Assembly (NCBI RefSeq): GCF_010723305.1
Contig: NZ_BLKW01000004.1
Span: 310,001-374,000, forward strand
Length of the DNA: 64,000 bases
Direction: 5' to 3'
DNA from: Mycobacterium botniense
Lineage (GTDB): Bacteria > Actinomycetota > Actinomycetes > Mycobacteriales > Mycobacteriaceae
Made by a program: the position numbers and the translations under genes. The notes under the pieces were generated by a model that saw only the letters and a program-made list of their open reading frames with translations, did no database searches and was not told the origin of the DNA. Positions 47,578 to 57,389 of this stretch are shown here, one piece after another (position 1 is the stretch's first letter; each line of letters starts with the position of its first letter).

Positions 47578-49817
47578 GCGCGCTGGGCTTGCGCGGCGGC
47601 GTCAGCGGCCGCCGCACGCAGCCCCGTCTCGGCCAGGTCGGCGGCCACCTCGGCCAGCGCCGCCGTATCCCCGGCCGCCAGTGCGCGGGCATGAGCAACG
47701 GTGAGCCGACCCAGCACGCAGTCCACCTCGAAAGACAGGCGTTCAGCCCGGTAGACGGCACGGGTGTCGCCGAGTCGTGTCGCGTCATGCAGTGCACGCA
47801 GCGCGATCGCCGACTGTCCGCCGCGCTCAGCGGCCTGCACCGCCTCACGGGCCGCCTCGATCGCAGCCGTCCGGTCACCGCGCGCCGCCTTCGACCACGC
47901 CTTGGCCAGCGCCAGCTCGGGAGCGAACAGCGCCGATTTCAGGCCGTGCCGCGACTCTGCTCGACTGAAAACCTTTGCCGCCTCGAACTGTTCACCGTGT
48001 TGGCCGAGGGCCTGGGCGAGCAGCATCATCGACAGCGGTCCCCACGAGTAGCCGGTCGGCGCCAGCGTGTCGGCGGCCCGGGCGAGCAGCGCGACGGCGC
48101 TGTCGAACTCGCCCTGCGCGAGAGCCACATAGCCCACCAACACCTCGCCGATCGCCCGGCCCGGTTGCTGCAACTCGGCGAAATCGGTGTAACGCTGCGC
48201 CACGGTGCGTGCTTCGTCGAGCCGCCCCGCCAGTAGCAGCGCGGTGACCCGGGCGAAACCGCCGGTGAACCGCAACAAGCCCGGATGCTCGCCCCCCAGC
48301 GCTCGGGCGGCGAGCGCCTCCACGTCGTCGAGCCGGCCGATGCGGGCCGAGCACAGCGCCGCGGCCGACGCCGCCCATCCCACAGCTGTCTCATCGGCGT
48401 GCGGTGAGGCCAGCACCTCAGTGGCCAGCTGCAGCGCGCGCAGCGGGGTGCCGGCGTTCATGGCGAACGTCGCCGCCAGGGCGTCAAGTGTGGCCCGGGC
48501 CGCCGGTGCGGTCAGCCGGTTACGGGTGGTGTGCAGGAACGCCATGGCCCGCTCCGGCTCGCTGAGCATCCAAAACTGGTTGGCCGCCCGCGGCAGCGCC
48601 CAGGCCATCAGCTCAGTCTCCGATAACTGGTCGGGATCCACCGCCGCCAGCAGCGCCCCGGCTTCCCGGCCGCGGCCCTGCCAGGCCAGCGCGTGCGCCA
48701 ACGGCAGCCGCGCCGCCAGCCCGCCCGAGCGGTCCAGCGCGGCCCGCGCCAGCCGCTCGGCCAGTGCCAGGCCGCCTTGCCGCAGCGCCTGCTGGGCCGC
48801 GGCCACGACATCCGCGACCGGGCCGGGCATCTCGCTGTCGACGGCCAGCGCCGCCAATCGCAGCGGGTCGTACGGGCGTTGAGCCAGCTGCCCGACGATC
48901 GCCGTGCGCAAGGCCCGGGCGCTGGTTGCGTCGAGGGCGGCGCCGGTGCGCTCGGTGTAGAGCGGATGCGCCGCGTAGAGGTGATCGCCGCGGGCGGTGA
49001 TCGCTCCGAGGGTTTCGGCCTGCGCGACGGCCTGCTCGCCGGCCAGCGCCGCCAGATCCGCCCGGGCCAGGGGTTCCGCGACGGCCAGATACCCCAGCAC
49101 CGTGCGCACCGGCGCCGGCAGGCCGCGCAGGTATTCATCGATCAACCCGGACAGCGACGGGGGGTCCTCGTCACGGCAGCGCCAGCCGCCGTCGGCGGCC
49201 AGCAGTCCGCCGCCTTCGACGAGGTGTCGCAGATACAGCGGGTTGCCCTGGCTGCGCCGGAACACCTCCTCGGCCACCGCCCCCAGCGGTGCGCCGACGG
49301 CTGCTTCGACCTTCGCCGCGCTGCTCGCCTGGTCGAGGGGTTCGACATCGACCAGGGTGAGCAGGTTGTCTGACCACAGCGCAGCGACGGGGTCCGGCAC
49401 CTCCGGGCCCGCACGGGCCGTCACCAGCAGCCGCACCTGTACGGTGCGCGCCAGCTGGTATACCAACGTGGCCGACAGGTTATCCAGCTCGTGAGCGTCG
49501 TCAACCACCAACAGCAGATCGGCGTGCTCCCGGATGAGGGTGTCACGGGCGGCCCGCAGCAGCGCGGCGGGCCGCTCCCCGGACATCTCGACGACACCGT
49601 GAAAGGCGCCGAATGGAACCATTTGCTGCGAGGGGGTGCCCGTCACCCAGCGGATCGTCGTCAAGGGGTGCGCCGCGGCGAACTTCTCGGCGACCGCCCG
49701 GGCCAGCAGCGTTTTGCCGACCCCGTCAGGCCCTGCCAGCACCACACCGCGCCGGCGGTCCAGGGCGGCGTACACCCGGTGCATGGCGGTGTCCTGCGGT
49801 GCGGCTGGCCAGGGCAC
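47562..49817 (-). CDS. STAND-type AAA ATPase with TPR-like region (Rv1203c-Rv1204c)
   Basis: 751 residues. Walker A GPDGVGKT is at 29-36 and Walker B LLLVVDD at 101-107, followed by a winged-helix-like section and then, from about 330 on, helical repeats rich in Ala/Leu/Arg. It resembles the ATPase and repeat parts of large LuxR (LAL/MalT-like) regulators but has no LuxR helix-turn-helix at its C-terminus. M. tuberculosis has two adjacent genes here, 194 and 562 residues as I remember them, whose sum is about this length. TAGAAT seven bases before the GTG start suggests a leaderless mRNA. Confidence 0.8.
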   Translation of the reverse strand: MPWPAAPQDTAMHRVYAALDRRRGVVLAGPDGVGKTLLARAVAEKFAAAHPLTTIRWVTGTPSQQMVPFGAFHGVVEMSGERPAALLRAARDTLIREHADLLLVVDDAHELDNLSATLVYQLARTVQVRLLVTARAGPEVPDPVAALWSDNLLTLVDVEPLDQASSAAKVEAAVGAPLGAVAEEVFRRSQGNPLYLRHLVEGGGLLAADGGWRCRDEDPPSLSGLIDEYLRGLPAPVRTVLGYLAVAEPLARADLAALAGEQAVAQAETLGAITARGDHLYAAHPLYTERTGAALDATSARALRTAIVGQLAQRPYDPLRLAALAVDSEMPGPVADVVAAAQQALRQGGLALAERLARAALDRSGGLAARLPLAHALAWQGRGREAGALLAAVDPDQLSETELMAWALPRAANQFWMLSEPERAMAFLHTTRNRLTAPAARATLDALAATFAMNAGTPLRALQLATEVLASPHADETAVGWAASAAALCSARIGRLDDVEALAARALGGEHPGLLRFTGGFARVTALLLAGRLDEARTVAQRYTDFAELQQPGRAIGEVLVGYVALAQGEFDSAVALLARAADTLAPTGYSWGPLSMMLLAQALGQHGEQFEAAKVFSRAESRHGLKSALFAPELALAKAWSKAARGDRTAAIEAAREAVQAAERGGQSAIALRALHDATRLGDTRAVYRAERLSFEVDCVLGRLTVAHARALAAGDTAALAEVAADLAETGLRAAAADAAAQAQRAQPVR

Positions 49818-49900
49818 CCGCCGGATTCTATGGCCCGCACGTGTGGCGCCGCCACTAGGGCGAAATGCGGGCGGCGGCAGGGTGGTTTACGTTTCGATGT

Positions 49901-50452
49901 GTGGCGCCGAATTCGCCGTGGGCCGTCTGCGTGTTTTGTGCGTCCGCACCCACCCAACCCGAGTTGCTGGCGCTCGCCGCCCGGCTCGGCGAGGCGATCG
50001 CCGCGCGGGGCTGGACGCTGGTGTGGGGCGGCGGCAACGTCTCGGCCATGGGTGCCCTGGCCACCGCGGCGCGGGCACGCGGGGGCCGGACCGTCGGTGT
50101 GATCCCCAAAATGCTGGTCCATCGCGAGGTTGCCGACCACGATGCCGACGAGCTGATCGTCACCGACACCATGCGCGAGCGCAAACAGGTGATGGAAGAC
50201 CGCGCCGACGCGTTCATCGCGCTACCGGGTGGTCTCGGCACCCTCGAAGAGCTGTTTGAGGTCTGGACGGCGGGGTATCTCGGCGTGCACGACAAACCCG
50301 TGGTGCTGCTGGACCCGACCGGGCATTATGACGGGCTGCGTGCCTGGCTGTGCGGGCTGGTCGACGCCGGCTACGTTGCGCAGGCATCGCTGGACCGGCT
50401 GGTGGTGGTCGACGAGGTCAGCGCGGCGCTGGCGGCGTGCTCACCCGGCTGA
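49901..50452 (+). CDS. LOG-family cytokinin riboside 5'-monophosphate phosphoribohydrolase
   Basis: 183 residues from GTG 49901, set by a TACGTT hexamer seven bases upstream; a longer frame begins at 49865. The LOG signature PGGLGTLEELFE and the upstream TMRERKQVMEDRADAFIALP are intact, as is the nucleotide loop VWGGGNVSAMGA. The family hydrolyses N6-modified AMP, releasing a free cytokinin base; the Rv1205 orthologue is reported to be turned over by the mycobacterial proteasome. Confidence 0.9.
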   Translation: MAPNSPWAVCVFCASAPTQPELLALAARLGEAIAARGWTLVWGGGNVSAMGALATAARARGGRTVGVIPKMLVHREVADHDADELIVTDTMRERKQVMEDRADAFIALPGGLGTLEELFEVWTAGYLGVHDKPVVLLDPTGHYDGLRAWLCGLVDAGYVAQASLDRLVVVDEVSAALAACSPG

Positions 50453-50504
50453 GCGCACTCGGTTAGGCTGGCCGCCGACTGCGGTTGAGCGAATCGAGGG
50501 ATCC

Positions 50505-52271
50505 GTGTCCGAGGGTGGACGCACAGCGGTCAGGCTGACCGATATCGCGACCCGGGTGCCGGGCGTAGTGGCTGACCTGCCGGTGATCGTGCGGGGCGTG
50601 CTGACGGGGTTGCTGGTGCAGCCGCATTCCAAAGCGTCGATCGGCACGGTGTTTCAGCAGCGGGCGAACCGCTTCGCGGACCGCGTCTTCCTGCGGTTCG
50701 CTGACCAACAGCTGACCTACCGGGAGGCGAACACCACGGCCAACCGGTATGCCGCGGTGCTGGCCGCCCGCGGTGTCGGTCGCGGCGATGTCGTGGGGAT
50801 CATGCTGCGCAACTCGCCTGATGCGGTGCTGATGATGCTGGCTGCGGCCAAATGCGGGGCGATCGCCGGCATGGTCAACTACCACCAGCGCGGCGAGGTT
50901 CTGGCACACAGCCTGGGTCTGCTGGACGCCAAGGTCTTGGTCGCCGAATCCGATCTGGTGGGCGCCGTCGCCGACTGCGGGGCGCCCGAGCCGCTGACCA
51001 TTGAAGAGCTGCACCGGCTGGCGGCCACCGCGCCCACCGCCAACCCGGCGTCGGCGTCAGCGGTGCTGGCCAAAGACACCGCGTTTTACATCTTCACCTC
51101 GGGCACCACCGGATTCCCTAAGGCCAGCGTGATGACGCATCAGCGGTGGCTGCGCGCACTGGCTGTGTTCGGCGGGCTGGGATTGCGCCTGAAGAGCTCC
51201 GACACGCTGTATTGTTGCCTTCCGCTGTACCACAACAACGCGCTGACGGTCGCAGTGGCATCGGTGATCAATTCCGGTGCCACACTGGCGCTGGGTCGCT
51301 CATTTTCGGCGTCGCGGTTCTGGGATGAGGTGATCGCCGCCGACGCGACGGCGTTTATCTATATCGGGGAGATTTGCCGGTATCTGTTGAACCAGCCACC
51401 CAAGCCGACCGATCGTGCCCATAGGGTGCGGCTGATCGCCGGCAACGGGCTGCGCCCGGAGATTTGGGACGAGTTCACCACCCGGTTCGGCATCGCGCGA
51501 GTGTGCGAGTTCTACGCCGCCAGCGAGGGCAACACCGCCTTCATCAACATCTTCAACATCTCCAAAACGACGGGGATCTCACCGATGCCGTTGGCGTATG
51601 TCGAATATGACCCCGACACCGGCGCTCCGCTGCGTGACGAGTCCGGCCGGGTGCGCCGGGTACCGCGCGGGCAGCCCGGGTTGCTGCTCAGCCCAGTCAA
51701 CCGGTTGCAGCCGTTCGATGGCTACACCGATCCCGTGGCAAGCGAAAAGAAGTTGGTGCGCAACGCTTTCCGTGATGGCGACTGCTGGTTCAACACCGGT
51801 GATGTGATGCGCCCCCAAGGCATGGGTCACGCCGCGTTTGTGGATCGGCTCGGTGACACGTTCCGTTGGAAAGGTGAAAATGTCGCCACTACACAGGTCG
51901 AGGCGGCGCTGGCCGCCAACGAGGCCGTCGAAGAATGCGCGGTGTATGGCGTCGAGGTACCGCGCACCGGCGGCCGTGCCGGGATGGCTGCGGTCAAGCT
52001 GCACGACGGTGCTCGGTTCGACGGCCGCGCGCTGGCCCGCACGCTCTATGACCGGCTCCCGGTGTACGCGGTGCCGTTGTTCGTGCGGGTGGTGGACTCG
52101 ATGGACCATACTTCGACATTCAAGAGCCGCAAAGTGGATTTGCGTGAGCAGGGCTACGGCCCCGGCGTCGAGGATCCGCTTTACGTGTTGGCCGGCCGTG
52201 ACGACGGCTATGTGCCGTTCTATCCCGAATACCCGGACGAAGTCGCGGCCGGTAAGCGACCGCAGGGCTGA
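50505..52271 (+). CDS. fadD6: Long-chain acyl-CoA synthetase FadD6
   Basis: 588 residues from GTG 50505 (GAGGGA upstream), Rv1206 type. It belongs to the FATP/very-long-chain group: YIFTSGTTGFPKAS, EFYAASEGN, DRLGDTFRWKGENVATTQVE and TSTFKSRKVDLR are all characteristic. It activates long-chain fatty acids and may also help their uptake. The coding end runs into the first copy of a 59-bp tandem repeat; the stop codon TGA lies inside the repeat hairpin. Confidence 0.93.
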   Translation: MSEGGRTAVRLTDIATRVPGVVADLPVIVRGVLTGLLVQPHSKASIGTVFQQRANRFADRVFLRFADQQLTYREANTTANRYAAVLAARGVGRGDVVGIMLRNSPDAVLMMLAAAKCGAIAGMVNYHQRGEVLAHSLGLLDAKVLVAESDLVGAVADCGAPEPLTIEELHRLAATAPTANPASASAVLAKDTAFYIFTSGTTGFPKASVMTHQRWLRALAVFGGLGLRLKSSDTLYCCLPLYHNNALTVAVASVINSGATLALGRSFSASRFWDEVIAADATAFIYIGEICRYLLNQPPKPTDRAHRVRLIAGNGLRPEIWDEFTTRFGIARVCEFYAASEGNTAFINIFNISKTTGISPMPLAYVEYDPDTGAPLRDESGRVRRVPRGQPGLLLSPVNRLQPFDGYTDPVASEKKLVRNAFRDGDCWFNTGDVMRPQGMGHAAFVDRLGDTFRWKGENVATTQVEAALAANEAVEECAVYGVEVPRTGGRAGMAAVKLHDGARFDGRALARTLYDRLPVYAVPLFVRVVDSMDHTSTFKSRKVDLREQGYGPGVEDPLYVLAGRDDGYVPFYPEYPDEVAAGKRPQG

Positions 52272-52470
52272 AAGCCCTGGGGGAGCGCGCCGGCCCCACA
52301 GCGCGAGCCGGTAAGCGACCGCAGGGCTGAAAGCCCTGGGGGAGCGCGCCGGCCCCACAGCGCGAGCCGGTAAGCGACCGCAGGGCTGAAAGCCCTGGGG
52401 GAGCGCGCCGGCCCCACAGCGCGAGCCGGTAAGCGACCGCAGGGCTGAAAGCCCTGGGGGAGCGCGCCGG
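52251..52470. repeat. 59-bp tandem repeat, three full copies plus a 43-base partial
   Basis: Copies start at 52251, 52310, 52369 and 52428, each beginning GGTAAGCGACCGCAGGGC; the copies appear identical, and the last stops after 43 bases. Each holds CAGGGCT-GAA-AGCCCTG, a seven-base-pair stem with a three-base loop. The first copy encodes the last seven residues of FadD6 and its stop. The repeats may act as a multiplied transcription terminator. Identical copies point to recent expansion, so copy number probably varies between strains, like a MIRU/VNTR locus. Confidence 0.92.
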
Positions 52471-52550
52471 AGCGTAACCGTGCTACTTCGACATGCTCGC
52501 CCCGATGACCTCATTCGCGCACGCTGTAGCCCACCAGGCACCATAGACGC

Positions 52551-53453
52551 GTGCGGCAGACAGCTCCGATCGCATCCGGGCAATCGACACTATGCGGCCG
52601 TCCGGTCGCAGGTGACCGCGCGCTGATCATGGCGATCGTCAACCGCACCCCGGATTCGTTTTATGACCGGGGCGCGACCTACAGCGACGAGGCGGCCAAA
52701 TCGGCCGTGCACCAAGCGATCGCCGACGGCGCCGACGTCATCGACGTCGGCGGCGTCAAAGCCGGTCCGGGCCGAAGCGTCGACACCGAGACCGAGGTCG
52801 CGCGGGTGGTGCCGTTTATCGCGTGGCTGCGTGACACCTACCCCGACCAACTGATCAGCGTCGACACCTGGCGCGCAGCGGTGGCCCGGCAGGCCTGCGC
52901 GGCCGGCGCCGACCTGATCAACGACACGTGGGGCGGCGTCGACCCACAAATGCCCGAGGTGGCCGCCGAGTTCGGAGCCGGTCTGGTGTGCTCGCACACC
53001 GGCGGTGCGCCGCCGCGCACCCGCCCGTTCCGGGTGAGTTACGGGACGACTACCCGCGGGGTGGTGGACGAGGTGATCCGCGAACTGACCGCCGCCGCTG
53101 AGCGCGCGGTTGCGGCCGGCGTGGCGCCTGACCGTGTGCTGATCGACCCGACCCACGATTTCGGCAAGAACACCTTTCATGGTCTGGCCTTGTTGCGTCA
53201 CGCCGATGATCTTGTTAAGACCGGGTGGCCCGTGCTGATGGCTTTGAGCAACAAGGACTTCGTCGGGGAGACTTTGGGCGTGGATTTGACCGAAAGGCTG
53301 GAGGGCACATTGGCAGCCACCGCAATCGCAGCCGCGGCCGGAGCCCGCATGTTCCGGGTACACGAGGTCAGGCCCACTAGGCGGGTATTGGAGATGGTGG
53401 CCTCCATCTGTGGCAGGCGCCCGCCCGCGCGTGCGGTGAGGGGTCTGGCGTGA
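52551..53453 (+). CDS. folP2: Dihydropteroate synthase homologue FolP2
   Basis: 300 residues from GTG 52551. It has the DHPS barrel and the start of the signature (IMAIVNRTPDSFYDRG), but key loops differ from true DHPS: the substrate loop reads DVGGVKAGPG rather than DIGGESTRPG, and the pterin loop reads DPTHDFGKN rather than DPGIGFGK. M. tuberculosis FolP2 (Rv1207) is reported to lack DHPS activity. It overlaps gpgS by four bases, so a role linked to glucosylglycerate or polysaccharide synthesis is possible but unproven. Confidence 0.92.
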   Translation: MRQTAPIASGQSTLCGRPVAGDRALIMAIVNRTPDSFYDRGATYSDEAAKSAVHQAIADGADVIDVGGVKAGPGRSVDTETEVARVVPFIAWLRDTYPDQLISVDTWRAAVARQACAAGADLINDTWGGVDPQMPEVAAEFGAGLVCSHTGGAPPRTRPFRVSYGTTTRGVVDEVIRELTAAAERAVAAGVAPDRVLIDPTHDFGKNTFHGLALLRHADDLVKTGWPVLMALSNKDFVGETLGVDLTERLEGTLAATAIAAAAGARMFRVHEVRPTRRVLEMVASICGRRPPARAVRGLA

Positions 53454-54400
53454 CGACATCGGAGTTACTCGCCGGCGATCAGGCGCTGCCGGGTGACGCG
53501 TGGCTCGCCGACCGCAGCTGGGGTCGTCCAAGCTGGACTGTCAGCGAGTTGGAGGCGACGAAGGCCGAGCGAACGATCTCGGTGGTGCTGCCGGCCCTGA
53601 ATGAGGAAGACACCATCGAAGCGGTGATCGAGAGCATCTCACCGCTGGTGGGCGGGCTGGTCGATGAGCTGATCGTGCTGGATTCGGGCTCCACCGACGA
53701 TACGGAGATCCGGGCGATGGCCGCGGGAGCCCGTGTGGTCAGCCGCGAACAGGCCCTCCCCGAAGTGGCGCCACGACCCGGGAAAGGCGAGGCGTTGTGG
53801 CGATCGCTGGCGGTCACCAGCGGCGACATCGTGGTATTCGTCGACTCCGACCTCATCGACCCGCACCCCATGTTCGTGCCGTGGCTGGTGGGCCCGCTGC
53901 TTACCGGCGATGGGATTCACCTGGTCAAAAGCTTCTACCGACGGCCGTTGAACGTCAGTGGTGGCGATGGTGCAACCGGCGGAGGGCGCGTGACCGAGCT
54001 GGTGGCGCGCCCGCTGCTGGCGGCGCTGCGGCCCGAACTTGGCTGTGTGCTGCAGCCGCTGGGCGGTGAATACGCGGCAACCCGGGAGTTGCTGATGTCA
54101 CTGCCGTTCGCGCCGGGCTACGGCGTGGAGATCGGCCTGCTGATCGACACCTACGACCGGCTGGGACTGGACGCCATCGCTCAGGTCAACTTGGGTGTGC
54201 GGGCTCACCGCAACCGGCCGCTTTCCGAGCTGGGTGCGATGAGCCGCCAGGTCATCGCGACGCTGCTGTCACGCTGCGGCATTCCCGACTCCGGGGTAGG
54301 GCTCACCCAGTTCTTCCTCGACGACGACGGTTACACCCCCCGCACCTGGCCGGTCTCACTGGTGGACCGGCCCCCGATGAAGGCGCTGCGCCCGCACTGA
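53450..54400 (+). CDS. gpgS: Glucosyl-3-phosphoglycerate synthase
   Basis: 316 residues, GT81 retaining glycosyltransferase (Rv1208). It makes glucosyl-3-phosphoglycerate from a nucleotide-glucose and 3-phosphoglycerate, the first step toward methylglucose lipopolysaccharides. The GT-A features are VVLPALNEED, the metal motif D132-S-D134 in FVDSDLID, and YGVEIGLLIDTYDRLG. It is translationally coupled to folP2 (GTGA). glgC, which makes ADP-glucose, lies 1.5 kb downstream. Confidence 0.95.
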   Translation: MTTSELLAGDQALPGDAWLADRSWGRPSWTVSELEATKAERTISVVLPALNEEDTIEAVIESISPLVGGLVDELIVLDSGSTDDTEIRAMAAGARVVSREQALPEVAPRPGKGEALWRSLAVTSGDIVVFVDSDLIDPHPMFVPWLVGPLLTGDGIHLVKSFYRRPLNVSGGDGATGGGRVTELVARPLLAALRPELGCVLQPLGGEYAATRELLMSLPFAPGYGVEIGLLIDTYDRLGLDAIAQVNLGVRAHRNRPLSELGAMSRQVIATLLSRCGIPDSGVGLTQFFLDDDGYTPRTWPVSLVDRPPMKALRPH

Positions 54401-54438
54401 GGTACACCGCACCGCGGTGATGAGGCAATATCGGTGAC

Positions 54439-54792
54439 GTGGCGTTGATATTGCTCTACCTGGTGGTGCTGATTCTGGTGGCAGTCGTCTTGTTCGGTGT
54501 CGCCGCCTTCGTGTTCGGCCGCGGCGAACAGCTACCGCCCCTGCCGCGGGCAACGACAGCAACGGTGCTGCCGGCATCGGAAATCACCGGTGCTGATGTC
54601 GACGCGATCAAGTTCACCCAGGTGCTGCGCGGGTACAAAACGAGTGAGGTGGATTGGGTGCTGGACCGCCTCGGCCGGGAACTCGACCTGCTTCGTGGCA
54701 AGTTGGCGGCGGCGCACGCCACATCGGCTGCTGCTACCGACACCCAGCCCGCCGGTGGCCAGGGCAGCGAGGATAGCCAGGATCGCACGTGA
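54439..54792 (+). CDS. Membrane protein with DivIVA-like domain (Rv1209-like)
   Basis: 117 residues. One membrane helix at residues 2-25, then a short Pro-rich linker and a DivIVA-type segment at about 50-90 (ADVDAIKFTQVLRGYKTSEV and DWVLDRLGREL, a coiled-coil start). The tail is polar and disordered. Such DivIVA-domain proteins can be drawn to curved or polar membrane; its role is unknown. Its stop overlaps the tagA start by four bases. Confidence 0.85.
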   Translation: MALILLYLVVLILVAVVLFGVAAFVFGRGEQLPPLPRATTATVLPASEITGADVDAIKFTQVLRGYKTSEVDWVLDRLGRELDLLRGKLAAAHATSAAATDTQPAGGQGSEDSQDRT

Positions 54793-55364
54793 CCGCACGA
54801 TGCGATGACGGGTTAGTCCGCTGCGACTGGGCGATGACCAGCTCTGGGCTCTACCGCGACTATCACGACCACGAGTGGGGCCGGCCCGTGCACGACCGGA
54901 TAGCCCTGTTCGAGCGGATGAGTCTGGAAGCGTTCCAGAGTGGTCTATCGTGGCTGACTATCTTGCGCAAACGGGACAATTTCCGGCGCGCTTTTTCCGG
55001 GTTCGACATCGAGACGGTCGCTCATTACACCGACGCCGATATCGCCCGGCTGATGGCCGACGACGGAATCGTTCGCAACCGGGCCAAGATCGAGGCGACG
55101 ATCGCCAACGCACGCGCCGCGGCCGATCTCGATCTTTCCCGGCTGCTGTGGTCGTTCGCCCCGCCGCCGCGGGAACGGCCCGCCAGTGTATCCGAAATCC
55201 CATCGGCCACTGTGGAATCGAAAGCTATGGCAGGCGAATTGAAGCGGCGCGGTTTTCGGTTCGTTGGGCCCACCACCGCCTACGCGCTGATGCAGGCGAC
55301 CGGGATGGTCGACGACCACGTCCGCAGCTGCTGGGTGCCCCGGCAGTCCCCTGAGACCCGCTAA
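54789..55364 (+). CDS. tagA: 3-methyladenine DNA glycosylase I
   Basis: 191 residues, HhH family TAG (Rv1210). It removes 3-methyladenine from alkylated DNA. The zinc site is visible as RCDWA with YHDHEW at the N-terminus and DDHVRSCW at the C-terminus; FERMSLEAFQSGLSWLTILRKR is the family core. GTG 54789 overlaps the preceding gene by four bases, placing it in the folP2-gpgS transcription unit. Confidence 0.93.
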   Translation: MTARCDDGLVRCDWAMTSSGLYRDYHDHEWGRPVHDRIALFERMSLEAFQSGLSWLTILRKRDNFRRAFSGFDIETVAHYTDADIARLMADDGIVRNRAKIEATIANARAAADLDLSRLLWSFAPPPRERPASVSEIPSATVESKAMAGELKRRGFRFVGPTTAYALMQATGMVDDHVRSCWVPRQSPETR

Positions 55365-55513
55365 CAACCGGGTCTGGTGCGCGCGCCGAAGTGTATAGGG
55401 AACAATAGAGGAGTGAATTGGCAGTTCAACGCCGGGTGTGGAAACGGCGGGGCATGCCCGGCACCCACCGGGCCCGTGATGACGGGCTGGCTCGAACCTG
55501 GAGGGAGCATTCG

Positions 55514-55681
55514 ATGGCGGCGATGAAGCCCCGGACCGGCGACGGTCCTCTGGAAGCGACCAAGGAGGGGCGCGGCATCGTGATGCGGGTACCACTCGAA
55601 GGTGGCGGTCGGCTCGTCGTCGAGCTGACACCCGACGAAGCCGCCGCACTGGGCGACGAGCTTAAGGGCGTCACCAGCTAA
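55514..55681 (+). CDS. DUF3117 small protein (Rv1211-like)
   Basis: 55 residues from ATG 55514, chosen because GGAGGGAG lies directly upstream and the DUF3117 family starts MAAMKPRTGDGPLEATKEGR. The compact sequence ends in ELTPDEAAALGDELKGV. It is highly conserved in actinobacteria. The M. tuberculosis homologue has been described as a calmodulin-like protein, but no EF-hand is visible to me. In M. tuberculosis glgM follows on the other strand; here it is absent. Confidence 0.9.
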   Translation: MAAMKPRTGDGPLEATKEGRGIVMRVPLEGGGRLVVELTPDEAAALGDELKGVTS

Positions 55682-55937
55682 CAGAGCCGACCGAAATCGG
55701 CCGCGGCGCCGCGGTTCGTGTCGGTTCAGCAGTTGGCCTTTTGCGCGCCCAGCCCGTCGACACGTGCGCCGGTTACCTGAGGTGGTCTCGGCATGCGCGC
55801 TGTGGCGGTTCTGCCCTGCGCCCGGTGCCTGGAGAGGCGTGGCCAAGCCAAAAACCTTGACCGCCAGCCGTGTCAGAACGGCGAGCAATCGTGCGATTGC
55901 CCTGGCAGCGGTGCACGGCTGCCGATAGGTTTGAGCT

Positions 55938-57152
55938 ATGCGGGAATCGCCACATGTGCTGGGGATCGTCCTAGCCGGGGGGGAGGGCAAGCGACTGTAT
56001 CCGCTCACCGCAGACCGGGCCAAACCTGCGGTCCCTTTTGGGGGCGCCTACCGGTTGATCGACTTCGTGCTCTCGAACCTCGTCAATGCCCGGTATTTGA
56101 GAATCTGTGTTCTGACCCAATACAAATCGCACTCGCTGGACCGCCATATCTCCCAGAACTGGCGGTTGTCCGGTCTGGCCGGCGAGTACATCACCCCGGT
56201 ACCCGCCCAGCAGCGTCTCGGCCCTCGTTGGTACACCGGCTCAGCCGACGCGATCTACCAATCGCTCAACCTGATCTACGACGAAGACCCGGACTATGTC
56301 GTGGTTTTCGGGGCCGACCACGTATACCGAATGGACCCGGAGCAAATGGTGCGGTTTCACATCGAAAGCGGGGCGGGGGCGACGGTGGCCGGTATCCGGG
56401 TGCCGCGGACCGAAGCGTCCGCATTCGGGTGCCTGGACGCCGACGACTCCGGTCGCATCCGCAGCTTCGTCGAAAAGCCGGCCGACCCGCCCGGCGCACC
56501 GGATAATCCCGCGACCACCTTCGTTTCAATGGGTAACTACGTCTTCACTACCAAAGTACTCATCGATGCGATCCGGGCCGACGCCGATGATGACCGCTCC
56601 GACCACGACATGGGTGGTGACATCATTCCGCGGTTGGTCGCCGACGGGATGGCCGCGGTCTACGATTTTTCCGATAACGAGGTGCCGGGCGCCACCGACC
56701 GCGACCGCGGTTACTGGCGCGACGTCGGGACACTGGACGCGTTCTACGACGCTCACATGGATCTGGTGTCGGTCCATCCGGTGTTCAACCTGTACAACAA
56801 ACGCTGGCCCATCCGCGGGGCGTCGGAGAACCTGGCACCGGCCAAGTTCGTGAAAGGCGGCTCGGCTCAGGAGTCGGTGGTCGGAGCAGGCAGCATTATC
56901 TCGGCGGCCTCGGTGCGCAACTCGGTGTTATCGTCGAATGTCGTGGTCGACGACGGCGCGATCGTGGAGGACAGCGTGATCATGCCGGGCACCCGAGTCG
57001 GCCGGGGCGCGGTGGTGCGACACGCCATCCTGGATAAAAACGTGGTGGTCGGACCCGGCGAGATGGTCGGTGTGGATCTGGAGAAGGACCGGGAACGGTT
57101 CGCTGTCAGCGCCGGCGGCGTCGTGGCGGTGGGCAAGGGTGTTTGGATCTAA
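55938..57152 (+). CDS. glgC: Glucose-1-phosphate adenylyltransferase
   Basis: 404 residues (Rv1213). It makes ADP-glucose from ATP and glucose 1-phosphate, for glycogen and alpha-glucan synthesis. The N-terminal [20 protein letters not shown] holds the nucleotide loop; [18 protein letters not shown] and the C-terminal left-handed helix ([20 protein letters not shown]) are typical. TAGGTT six bases before ATG suggests a leaderless mRNA. Its usual divergent partner glgM, which uses ADP-glucose, is missing from this locus. Confidence 0.95.
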   Translation: MRESPHVLGIVLAGGEGKRLYPLTADRAKPAVPFGGAYRLIDFVLSNLVNARYLRICVLTQYKSHSLDRHISQNWRLSGLAGEYITPVPAQQRLGPRWYTGSADAIYQSLNLIYDEDPDYVVVFGADHVYRMDPEQMVRFHIESGAGATVAGIRVPRTEASAFGCLDADDSGRIRSFVEKPADPPGAPDNPATTFVSMGNYVFTTKVLIDAIRADADDDRSDHDMGGDIIPRLVADGMAAVYDFSDNEVPGATDRDRGYWRDVGTLDAFYDAHMDLVSVHPVFNLYNKRWPIRGASENLAPAKFVKGGSAQESVVGAGSIISAASVRNSVLSSNVVVDDGAIVEDSVIMPGTRVGRGAVVRHAILDKNVVVGPGEMVGVDLEKDRERFAVSAGGVVAVGKGVWI

Positions 57153-57389
57153 CCCGGGATCGGCTTCCACGCCGGGATCTTTGGCAGCAGGAGAGGCCTG
57201 TCGAAATCCGGTTCCCCAGTCCAGGGTGACGTGACACGACCCTGCGGGGAATGTATACGCGGCCGCCCACCCGGCCGGATACTCGGAACGACCGGGTAAC
57301 CGCCTCATCGACAGTACCGAACACATTGTGTGACAACACGTTTCCTTCGTGTACGCCCAATACCTCGGGGGGTGTTGCGGTCGATTGGC

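Noticed and set aside
52251..52470. CRISPR array
   Set aside because: The 59-bp units are directly adjacent with no spacers between repeats and no cas genes nearby.
51579..52583. 334-codon minus-strand frame across fadD6 and the tandem repeat
   Set aside because: It stays open only because the 59-bp repeat lacks stops on that strand; the product is repetitive and matches nothing.
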